From an uncultured Lachnospiraceae bacterium (GTDB taxonomy: Bacteria > Bacillota > Clostridia > Lachnospirales > Lachnospiraceae), in NCBI GenBank assembly GCA_910585395.1, contig CAJUCK010000047.1, forward strand, positions 8,816 to 15,283: 6,468 bases of DNA, given 5' to 3'. Positions 1-5,169 of this stretch are shown here, piece after piece. Each line of letters opens with the position of its first letter. Positions within the stretch are counted from its first letter, which is position 1. The position numbers and the translations under genes were made by a program. Below the pieces are notes generated by a model. The model was not told the origin of the DNA, searched no databases, and saw only the letters and a list, made by a program, of their open reading frames with translations.

Positions 1-508
1 AGCAAATCAATATCGAAATTATAGTGAAAGCGCACTTCGTGCCAGCGGCGAGCTGGATGATATGAGTTTTGACGAGTTTGTAGCAGCTAACCGTGAGAAA
101 GTAAAACTGGATGTGGATCCGGATTTTGTTCAGATGGTGGCAAAGGCTACTGGGTTTTCAGAAGATAATATTGTAATTGTTGCATATGAAGTACCATTTT
201 TTGAATATGCGGATAGTGGAAATCGTGATTTCTTTGATTATCTGCCCATTATCATTGCAGTTATTATTATGCTGATGCTGGGATATGTTGTATTCCGCAG
301 TACCAGAAGAGAACAGGTGGAAGAAGTGGAGCCAGAGCTTTCAGTAGAATCTCTGCTGGCTTCTACCAAAGAAGCACAGGAAAATCTGGAGGATATTGGA
401 TTTTCCGAGAAATCTGAGACGCGTGTTTTAATTGAAAAATTTGTTGATGAAAATCCCGAGGCAGTGGCGTCGCTGCTAAGAAACTGGTTGAATGAGGAGT
501 GGGAGTGA
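1..508 (+). CDS. fliF: Flagellar MS-ring protein FliF, C-terminal part
   Basis: FliF forms the MS ring, the membrane base of the flagellar motor and the housing of the export gate. Only the last 168 codons are here: the frame is open from base 2 and ends with TGA at 506-508, so the 5' end lies outside the window. The ATG at 62 is an internal methionine, because the reading frame continues upstream of it. Fragment residues 1-80 are the end of the extracytoplasmic ring-building region. Residues 81-98 (LPIIIAVIIMLMLGYVVF, bases 242-295) are the second membrane helix. The rest is an acidic cytoplasmic tail ending in the typical FliG-binding helices, with the motif EKFVDENPEAVASLLRNWL close to the C-terminus. 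The neighbour fliG begins one base after the stop, suggesting translational coupling of the two partners. Identity is inferred from the tail motif, the helix and the gene order. Confidence 0.95.
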   Translation, partial: ANQYRNYSESALRASGELDDMSFDEFVAANREKVKLDVDPDFVQMVAKATGFSEDNIVIVAYEVPFFEYADSGNRDFFDYLPIIIAVIIMLMLGYVVFRSTRREQVEEVEPELSVESLLASTKEAQENLEDIGFSEKSETRVLIEKFVDENPEAVASLLRNWLNEEWE

Positions 509-509
509 T

Positions 510-1520
510 ATGGCAAGTTCAGAAGAATATTCAGGTGTTCAAAAGGCGGCAATATTATTAATTGCATTAGGACCGGAGAAATCAGCCTCTATTTTTAAAC
601 ATTTAAAAGAAGAAGAAATTGAAGAACTTACTTTGGAAATTGCCAATACCAGAAGTATCTCACCTCAGGTTAAGGAAGATGTTTTAAATGAGTTTTATCA
701 GGTCTGCCTGGCTCAGCAGTATATTGCAGAGGGTGGTATTGGTTACGCTAAGGAACTGTTGGAGAAAGCATTGGGCGAGGAAAAGGCTCAAGGTGTTATT
801 TCCAAGCTGACCGCATCTCTTCAGGTACGTCCTTTCGAGTTTGTGCGTAAAACAGATCCTTCTCAGCTGTTGAACTTTATTCAGGATGAGCATCCGCAGA
901 CTATAGCTATGATTTTGTCTTATTTGTCAGCAGGGCAGGCGTCTGTCATTATCAGTTCTCTGATTCCGGAGAAACAGGCGGATGTGGCTAAACGTATTGC
1001 TATGATGGACAGGACTTCACCAGATGTGATAAAGGAAGTGGAACGAGTGTTGGAACGCAAGCTTTCCTCATTGGTAAATCAGGATTACACGATTGTGGGC
1101 GGCGTAGATGCGGTTGTAAATATTTTGAATACAGTGGACCGTGCTACAGAAAAACATATTATGGAATCTCTTGAAATTGAAGAACCCGAATTGGCAGATG
1201 AAATCCGTAAGAAGATGTTTGTATTCGAAGATATCTTACTTCTGGACGATCGTGCAATTCAGCGTGTGCTCAGAGATGTGGACAACAATGATCTGGGTGT
1301 AGCATTGAAGGCGGCGAATGAAGATGTTCAGAATGTAATCTTTAAGAACATGTCAAAACGTCTTGCTTCTATGATTAAAGAGGATATGGAATACATGGGT
1401 CCGGTTCGTATGAAGGATGTAGAAGAAGCTCAGCAGAAGATTGTTGGTATTATACGTAAACTGGAAGATTCCGCAGAGATCGTAATCTCCAGAGGTGGAG
1501 GTGACGAGATCGTTGTCTAA
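510..1520 (+). CDS. fliG: Flagellar motor switch protein FliG
   Basis: FliG is the rotor protein that binds the FliF tail, contacts the stator and sets rotation direction with FliM. The product is 336 aa, the usual length. I choose ATG 510 over the in-frame ATG 492 because it follows AGGAG at 495-499 and yields the normal start MASSEEYSGVQKAAILLIAL. The N-terminal domain binds FliF. The middle domain carries the signature EHPQTIA (residues 127-133). A GG hinge lies at 197-198 and the MFVFEDI motif at 236-242. The C-terminal torque helix keeps the charged residues of the enteric protein: K267, R284, D292 and R300, with E291 where E. coli has Asp288, so the charge is conserved. The C-terminal coding end overlaps the fliH start and contains its ribosome binding site. 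Confidence 0.98.
   Translation: MASSEEYSGVQKAAILLIALGPEKSASIFKHLKEEEIEELTLEIANTRSISPQVKEDVLNEFYQVCLAQQYIAEGGIGYAKELLEKALGEEKAQGVISKLTASLQVRPFEFVRKTDPSQLLNFIQDEHPQTIAMILSYLSAGQASVIISSLIPEKQADVAKRIAMMDRTSPDVIKEVERVLERKLSSLVNQDYTIVGGVDAVVNILNTVDRATEKHIMESLEIEEPELADEIRKKMFVFEDILLLDDRAIQRVLRDVDNNDLGVALKAANEDVQNVIFKNMSKRLASMIKEDMEYMGPVRMKDVEEAQQKIVGIIRKLEDSAEIVISRGGGDEIVV
1497..1504 (+). promoter_or_regulatory. fliH ribosome binding site inside fliG
   Basis: GGAGGTGA matches the anti-Shine-Dalgarno region over eight bases. It ends eight bases before TTG 1513, the start chosen for fliH. GTG 1501 lies inside this match and GTG 1495 lies before it, so the site argues for the TTG. The distance from the GGAGG core to the TTG is 11 bases, slightly long, so this is good but not decisive evidence. 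Confidence 0.6.
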
Positions 1521-2328
1521 TTTATATAAGCAGAGACATATAATTTCCAATGGCCAGAGCACCAGAGTTATTAATTCAAATATTAAGGTGGCAGAGAGAA
1601 TGCAGGAGCTGGAAAAGATGATGCGGATGCAGAATTCGGACCAGCAGGTGCCAGCAGATGGTTTTGTGGCAGGACTGCAGATGGAAGTGGTGGATGCTGT
1701 TCCAAAAGAACCAGAAATTTCACCAGAAGAAATTCGAAAAGCAGCACAGGAAGAAGCTGACGCTGTTCTTGCAGATGCCCATAACCAAGTGGAAGCTATG
1801 CTTGCAGACGCCCATAGCCAGGTAGAAGCTATTCGGCAGCAGGCGAGGAATGAAGGATTTGCGGCAGGACAACAGGAAGGAAATGCCAGAGCTCAGCAGA
1901 AATTAGATGAGCTGAGCAGAGAACTGGAAGAAGAACAGCGGAGAATGGAAGAAGATTATCAGCGGAGGATTCAGGAATTGGAGCCTTATCTGGTAGACGT
2001 GATTACTGATGTATTTGAAAAGGTGTTCCATGTACAATTTGATGATAAAAAAGCAATATTGATTTATTTGATTCAAAAAGTGATCCTAAGCGCTGAAGGG
2101 ACCAAAGACTTCCAGATTCGTGTAAGCCTGAAAGATTATGGGTATGTAGAAGAACATAAAGATGAAATCATACAGCAGGTTGGTGCATCCGTTCATATAG
2201 AAATTATGGCGGATGCGGCTTTACAGGAACGGCAGTGCATGATAGAGACTGACTCTGGAATATTTGACTGCGGGTCGGATGTCCAGTTGGAAAATCTGAT
2301 AAAAGCATTGAAGTCATTAAGTTTGTGA
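1513..2328 (+). CDS. fliH: Flagellar assembly protein FliH, export ATPase regulator
   Basis: FliH binds FliI as a dimer, restrains its ATPase activity and docks it at the C ring and export gate. With the TTG 1513 start the protein has 271 aa and begins MSNLYKQ. GTG 1501 or 1495 would add 4 or 6 residues. Residues 18-23 (TRVINSN) look like the short motif near the start of many clostridial FliH proteins. Residues 70-155 are a long Glu/Gln/Ala-rich coiled coil. It includes an 11-residue tandem repeat (86-107) and the glycine-spaced EGFAAGQQEG segment (114-123), which is typical of FliH. The C-terminal domain contains MIETDSGIFDCGSDVQLENL (243-262), the conserved end that binds the export machinery. 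The gene overlaps fliG by 8 bases and is followed by its partner gene fliI after 10 bases. FliH diverges strongly between species, so the call rests on motifs plus position. Confidence 0.93.
   Translation: MSNLYKQRHIISNGQSTRVINSNIKVAERMQELEKMMRMQNSDQQVPADGFVAGLQMEVVDAVPKEPEISPEEIRKAAQEEADAVLADAHNQVEAMLADAHSQVEAIRQQARNEGFAAGQQEGNARAQQKLDELSRELEEEQRRMEEDYQRRIQELEPYLVDVITDVFEKVFHVQFDDKKAILIYLIQKVILSAEGTKDFQIRVSLKDYGYVEEHKDEIIQQVGASVHIEIMADAALQERQCMIETDSGIFDCGSDVQLENLIKALKSLSL
1768..1833 (+). repeat. Two tandem 33-bp in-frame repeats in fliH
   Basis: Copy 1 (1768-1800) and copy 2 (1801-1833) agree at 28 of 33 bases and encode LADAHNQVEAM and LADAHSQVEAI. Three of the five differences are silent, so the protein copies differ only at N/S and M/I. 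An 11-residue unit fits a hendecad coiled coil. The duplication lengthens the FliH stalk by three helical turns without breaking the reading frame. Confidence 0.9.
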
Positions 2329-2338
2329 GGGAAAAGAT

Positions 2339-3643
2339 GTGGCCTATAATTTAGAGAAATATGAAGAATTAGCAGATAAGAATTATTACCGACATATGGG
2401 AAAAGTAGTAAAAATTGTAGGACTTACCATTGAATCGGTAGGACCCAACGCCAAACTCAGTGACTTGTGCCGTATTATCATTGACAAAAACAAGGATATT
2501 TCCATTATGGCAGAAGTAGTGGGATTTCGGGATAAGAGACTGCTTCTTATGCCTTATGAAAGTGTGGAAGGGCTTGGCGTAGGATGTATCGTAGAGAATA
2601 CGGGACATCCTTTGTCTGTTTGTGTGGGAAATGAAATGCTGGGTCATACGCTGGATGGAATGGGGCGTCCTACGGATGTTGAAGAATTAGTTGTAAGGGA
2701 GGAATATCCGGTAGATGCAGCGCCTCCAGATCCTATGGCAAGAGAAATTATTGACGAAGTGCTTCCGCTGGGAGTTAAAGCAGTCGATGGGTTGATTACA
2801 GTAGGAAAAGGACAGAGAATTGGAATTTTTGCAGGTTCTGGAGTGGGAAAAAGTACATTACTGGGAATGTTTGCCAGAAATACCAGAGCTGATATTAATG
2901 TAATTGCTCTTATAGGAGAACGTGGCAGAGAAGTAAGAGAATTTATTGAGCGTGATATGGGAGAAGAAGGTATGAGACGTTCTGTTGTGGTAGTTGCAAC
3001 TTCTGATCGTCCAGCGCTTCTTCGAAGAAATGCGGCTAAGACAGCAACCGCTATTGCAGAATATTTCCGGGATCAAGGAAAGGATGTTTTACTGATGATG
3101 GATTCCCTGACACGTTTTTCCATGGCGCAGAGGGAGATTGGACTTGCTTCTGGAGAGCCTCCGGTAACTAGAGGTTATCCGCCCAGTGTATATTCTGAAA
3201 TGCCAAAACTTCTGGAACGTGCTGGAAATTCAGATAAAGGTTCCATTACAGGGCTTTATACCGTTTTGGTGGATGGGGATGATTTTAATGAGCCTATTAC
3301 AGATACGGCGAGAAGTATTCTTGATGGACATATTATGCTGGACCGAAAGCTTGCACACAGAAATCATTACCCAGCAATAGACGTCTTGCAGAGTATTTCC
3401 CGTGTTATGAGTTCAATAGCCCAAAAAGGGCACAAAGAAGCAGCAGGCAAGCTTAAAAATGTTCTTGCAACTTACCAGGAAGCAGAAGATTTGATCAATA
3501 TTGGCGCATACAAAAACGGTTCTAACAAAAATATTGATTATGCAATTGAAAAAATTGACGAGGTAAATGGATTTTTGCTGCAGGAAACTCATGATAAATT
3601 TACTTTTGAAGAAATATTAGACATGATGGAACAGATTTTTTAA
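2339..3643 (+). CDS. fliI: Flagellum-specific export ATPase FliI
   Basis: FliI is the cytoplasmic ATPase of the flagellar type III export system, related to the F1-ATPase beta subunit. It forms a hexamer with FliJ in the centre and FliH at the rim. The product is 434 aa, normal for the family. The start is GTG 2339 with GAGGG at 2327-2331, seven bases upstream; the overlapping ATG 2337 runs into a stop after five codons. Residues 1-110 are the N-terminal beta-barrel domain. Walker A is AGSGVGKST (165-173, K171 and S172). The catalytic glutamate is E194 in GERGREV (193-199). Walker B is VLLMMDSLTR (250-259, D255). Family segments SVYSEMPKLLERAG (284-297 approx.) and the region around LDRKLAHRNHYPAIDVL (334-350) follow. 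The C-terminal helical domain is complete. Every catalytic residue I can check is present, so it should be active. Confidence 0.98.
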   Translation: MAYNLEKYEELADKNYYRHMGKVVKIVGLTIESVGPNAKLSDLCRIIIDKNKDISIMAEVVGFRDKRLLLMPYESVEGLGVGCIVENTGHPLSVCVGNEMLGHTLDGMGRPTDVEELVVREEYPVDAAPPDPMAREIIDEVLPLGVKAVDGLITVGKGQRIGIFAGSGVGKSTLLGMFARNTRADINVIALIGERGREVREFIERDMGEEGMRRSVVVVATSDRPALLRRNAAKTATAIAEYFRDQGKDVLLMMDSLTRFSMAQREIGLASGEPPVTRGYPPSVYSEMPKLLERAGNSDKGSITGLYTVLVDGDDFNEPITDTARSILDGHIMLDRKLAHRNHYPAIDVLQSISRVMSSIAQKGHKEAAGKLKNVLATYQEAEDLINIGAYKNGSNKNIDYAIEKIDEVNGFLLQETHDKFTFEEILDMMEQIF

Positions 3644-3671
3644 AAATGATTCCATAAAATAATAAAATCTG
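3632..3671 (+). repeat. 8-bp inverted repeat spanning the fliI stop
   Basis: CAGATTTT (3632-3639) and AAAATCTG (3664-3671) are perfect inverted copies separated by 24 AT-rich bases. The left arm lies in the last fliI codons and the right arm in the 50-base gap before fliJ. No T-run follows the right arm, so it does not look like an intrinsic terminator. It could be a weak RNA structure limiting decay or coupling, or chance in AT-rich DNA. Confidence 0.4.
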
Positions 3672-3693
3672 CATATATAGAATAGAGGTATTT

Positions 3694-4143
3694 ATGGCGA
3701 AGTTTACATATAAGATGCAGAATATTTTGGATATTAAATATAAGCTGGAAACACAGGCGAAGACTTCTTTTTCCATTGCAGCGGCAAATCTCAATCGAGA
3801 AGAAGAAAAATTAGAGACGCTGAGACAGAGAAAGAAAGGATACGAAAATCAGGCAAGAGAATTGATGGAGGATCGTCTGGATTTTCAGGAGATTAAGGTA
3901 AACCGTACAGCCATAGAGAATATGAAAGGACAGATTCGTAACCAGACGCTTGCTGTCCATGTGGCAGAGCGAAATTTGGAAAGTGCCAGAAAACATCTGC
4001 AGCAGGTTATGACGGAGCGTAAGACGCATGAGATATTGAAAGATAAAGCTTTTGAAGAGTTTAAGAAAGAACTGGAAAAAGAAGAGAGCAAGGCTGTGGA
4101 TGAACTGGTAAGTTTTACTCACAATCATGCAATAGAAGGATAG
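3694..4143 (+). CDS. fliJ: Flagellar export chaperone FliJ
   Basis: FliJ is a small all-helical protein that inserts into the FliI hexamer, like the gamma subunit of F1-ATPase. It links the ATPase to the FlhA gate and recycles export chaperones. The product is 149 aa, the usual size. The start is ATG 3694 with AGAGG at 3684-3688. The N-terminus FTYKMQNILDIKYKLE matches the family opening (F-x-Y-x-x-Q-x-I-L-x-x-K). The middle is an unbroken antiparallel coiled coil rich in Glu, Lys, Arg and Gln. The C-terminal segment ERKTHEILKDKAFEEFKKE (about 107-125) has the charged pattern usual near the FliJ end. There are no cysteines, membrane segments or signal peptide. Coiled-coil proteins are easily confused, but position right after fliI and the terminal motifs make the call firm. 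Confidence 0.93.
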   Translation: MAKFTYKMQNILDIKYKLETQAKTSFSIAAANLNREEEKLETLRQRKKGYENQARELMEDRLDFQEIKVNRTAIENMKGQIRNQTLAVHVAERNLESARKHLQQVMTERKTHEILKDKAFEEFKKELEKEESKAVDELVSFTHNHAIEG

Positions 4144-4155
4144 GCGGTGAAAGAT

Positions 4156-4992
4156 ATGGCAGACCCGATGTTAGAAGAAGAAGCAGGAGCGTTAGATAAA
4201 AAAGCTCAGAAAAAGGCAGAAAAAGCCAGAAAAAAAGAAGAAAAAATGAAAAAAAAGCAGGAACAAGAAGAGATGCCGGAGGAAGAAGAAAGTGGGAGTA
4301 AACTGGCTGTTCTTTTTGCAACCATTATTTTTATCATCATCTGGCTTGCAATTCTTATATTGGTAATTAAGATGGATATTGGCGGATTTGGTTCTACTGT
4401 GCTGCATCCCATCTTAAAGGATGTTCCATATATTAATAAAATTTTACCAGAGAGTGTCAAAGAAGAGCCTACGGTAGATGCACAGTATCCCTATACAACT
4501 TTGGATGATGCGATTAAACGTATCAAGGAGCTGGAAGTAGAGTTGTCAGATGCCCAGTCCAAGTCAAAAGGAAGTTCGGATAATGTAGCTCAGCTTCAGG
4601 CAGAGATAGAGAGACTGAAGGAATTTGAGAACCAGCAGGCGGCCTTTGAACAGCAGAAAAATGATTTCTATAAAGAGGTTGTGTTTAATGAGAAGGCACC
4701 CGATATATCAGAATATAAGGCATATTACGAAAGTATTGATCCTGCAAATGCAGAGGTGTTGTACAAACAAGTGATTCAGCAGCAGCAGGCAGACGATAAG
4801 ATTAAGGAATATGTTAATACCTATGCATCTATGAAGCCCAAACAGGCAGCGGCGCTGATGGAAGCAATGACAGATGATCTGAAACTGGTGGCAAAAATAT
4901 TGGAAAATATGGATACGGATGCAAGGGCTAAAATATTAGACGCTATGGATTCACAGGTTGCCGCAAGGCTGACTAAGATTATGGAACCTTAA
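4156..4992 (+). CDS. ylxF: YlxF/MotE-like membrane protein with MgtE_N/FliG-like domain
   Basis: The product is a 278-aa single-pass membrane protein of the family found between fliJ and fliK in Firmicutes (B. subtilis YlxF), related to MotE, a periplasmic chaperone for MotC in Sinorhizobium. Residues 1-48 are a Lys/Glu-rich cytoplasmic segment. Residues 50-72 (AVLFATIIFIIIWLAILILV and flanks) form one membrane helix. The positive N-terminus predicts the rest lies outside the membrane. Residues 112-175 form a coiled coil. Residues 180-278 are short amphipathic helices, with the tail pattern KPKQAAALMEAM, then LVAKILENM and ARAKILDAMD, as in MgtE_N and FliG-type helical repeats. GTG 4147, with AAGGA at 4136-4140, is an alternative start adding three residues; I prefer ATG 4156. 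A stator, ring or export role is plausible but unproven. Confidence 0.85.
   Translation: MADPMLEEEAGALDKKAQKKAEKARKKEEKMKKKQEQEEMPEEEESGSKLAVLFATIIFIIIWLAILILVIKMDIGGFGSTVLHPILKDVPYINKILPESVKEEPTVDAQYPYTTLDDAIKRIKELEVELSDAQSKSKGSSDNVAQLQAEIERLKEFENQQAAFEQQKNDFYKEVVFNEKAPDISEYKAYYESIDPANAEVLYKQVIQQQQADDKIKEYVNTYASMKPKQAAALMEAMTDDLKLVAKILENMDTDARAKILDAMDSQVAARLTKIMEP
4249..4257 (+). other. A8 run with dnaX-like slippery heptamer
   Basis: Codons AAA-AAA-AAG at 4249-4257 contain the heptamer A-AAA-AAG (4251-4257) in the phase used for -1 frameshifting in E. coli dnaX. A -1 slip would read about 14 more codons and stop at TAA before the membrane helix, giving a soluble peptide of roughly 48 aa. 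The surroundings are already rich in lysine codons, with an A7 run at 4230-4236, so the heptamer may be incidental. I see no strong Shine-Dalgarno-like stimulator or downstream hairpin. Confidence 0.3.
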
Positions 4993-5000
4993 TTTTGTTT

Positions 5001-5036
5001 CTGACAGCATTAGGCAGAAACGCCAGGTCGGTTTTT
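5001..5036 (+). terminator. Possible weak intrinsic terminator after ylxF
   Basis: CTGAC (5001-5005) can pair with GTCGG (5027-5031, one G-U), enclosing GGC (5013-5015) pairing with GCC (5022-5024). TTTTT (5032-5036) follows at once. The geometry resembles an intrinsic terminator, but the stem is short, has an internal loop and competes with the GTTTCTG/CAGAAAC pairing. If it works at all, it is likely a partial attenuator, because fliK lies downstream on the same strand. Confidence 0.3.
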
Positions 5037-5050
5037 GCAGCGCTGAGATT

Positions 5051-5076
5051 TATACAGTGGTTATAAGGTCCCGATA
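5051..5076 (+). promoter_or_regulatory. Candidate sigma-28 (SigD/FliA) promoter for fliK
   Basis: The -10-like CCGATA (5071-5076) matches six of seven bases of the Firmicute sigma-28 element CCGATAT. TATA at 5051-5054 matches three of four bases of the -35 core TAAA. The 16-base spacing equals that of the E. coli FliA consensus (TAAAGTTT, 11 bases, GCCGATAA). Transcription would begin near 5084, about 85 bases before fliK. The region is AT-rich and a six-base match is not rare, so support is moderate. A TATAAT at 5084-5089 also resembles a sigma-A -10, but its best -35 (TTATAA, 5061-5066) is poor. Confidence 0.35.
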
Positions 5077-5089
5077 GGGATTTTATAAT
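5060..5089 (+). other. 13-bp RNA hairpin with GAUA loop
   Basis: GTTATAAGGTCCC (5060-5072) pairs with GGGATTTTATAAT (5077-5089) across the four-base loop GATA. All 13 positions pair, three of them as G-U. The top of the stem is C-G rich and the base A-U rich. No T-run follows (AATATAG instead), so it is not a typical terminator. G-U pairs in the same orientation mean the structure is favoured in the + strand RNA and much weaker in the reverse transcript. Confidence 0.65.
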
Positions 5090-5092
5090 ATA

Positions 5093-5129
5093 GTTCAGGA
5101 GAGATAAGTTATTTTTTGGAACCCTGAAC
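5093..5129 (+). repeat. 7-bp inverted repeat upstream of the fliK RBS
   Basis: GTTCAGG (5093-5099) and CCTGAAC (5123-5129) are perfect inverted copies separated by 23 bases that include a T6 run (5112-5117). It could form a third hairpin in the fliK leader, ending about 25 bases before the ribosome binding site, or serve as a palindromic protein-binding site. Neither is shown. Confidence 0.45.
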
Positions 5130-5154
5130 AAATATAAATAATAATATAGAAGAG

Positions 5155-5162
5155 AAAGGAGG
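5155..5162 (+). promoter_or_regulatory. Strong fliK ribosome binding site
   Basis: AAAGGAGG is a full consensus Shine-Dalgarno sequence seven bases before ATG 5170. It is the strongest site in the window and fixes the fliK start. It suggests fliK is initiated independently of ylxF translation, which ends 177 bases upstream. Confidence 0.85.
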
Positions 5163-5169
5163 AGAAACA

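Larger units (their letters stand above)
4993..5169 (+). other. 177-base intergenic region before fliK with multiple hairpins
   Basis: This is the only large gap in the window, and I find no plausible gene in it. It holds, in order: a terminator-like stem followed by five T (5001-5036); a weak 5-bp hairpin, CGCTG with CAGTG (5041-5059, one G-U pair); a 13-bp hairpin starting at the very next base (5060-5089); and a 7-bp inverted repeat (5093-5129). The fliK ribosome binding site follows. An alternative first fold pairs GTTTCTG (4997-5003) with CAGAAAC (5015-5021). The density of pairing suggests a structured leader or processing region. It does not match any riboswitch consensus I can recognise. 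Confidence 0.6.

Noticed and set aside
238..567. Open frames on the - strand, including 238-567, 684-893, 3811-4128 and 4979-5311
   Set aside because: They lie opposite strong flagellar genes or the hairpin-rich gap, have no recognisable motifs or convincing ribosome binding sites, and have compositions typical of reverse-complemented coding sequence.
3186..3380. 64-codon + strand frame inside fliI
   Set aside because: It is an alternative frame of a fully conserved ATPase region, with no independent coding signal.
3644..3693. Possible promoter in the fliI-fliJ gap (TATATAG and similar)
   Set aside because: The gap is AT-rich throughout and I find no -35 element at a suitable distance; the operon context makes read-through the simpler view.
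4700..4706. Perfect sigma-28 -10 match CCGATAT inside the ylxF-like gene
   Set aside because: The nearest TAAA upstream (4671-4674) is 25 bases away instead of about 15-16, and the site lies within well-conserved coding sequence, so I treat it as chance.
5038..5045. Palindrome CAGCGCTG in the ylxF-fliK gap
   Set aside because: It is only 8 bp with no spacer, so it cannot form a hairpin alone, and it is short enough to be chance; no known binding site is implied.
4997..5130. Possible c-di-GMP (GEMM) riboswitch before fliK
   Set aside because: c-di-GMP riboswitches do control flagellar operons in some Clostridia, but the conserved GEMM-I core segments and its receptor helix are not recognisable here, and the hairpin order does not fit.
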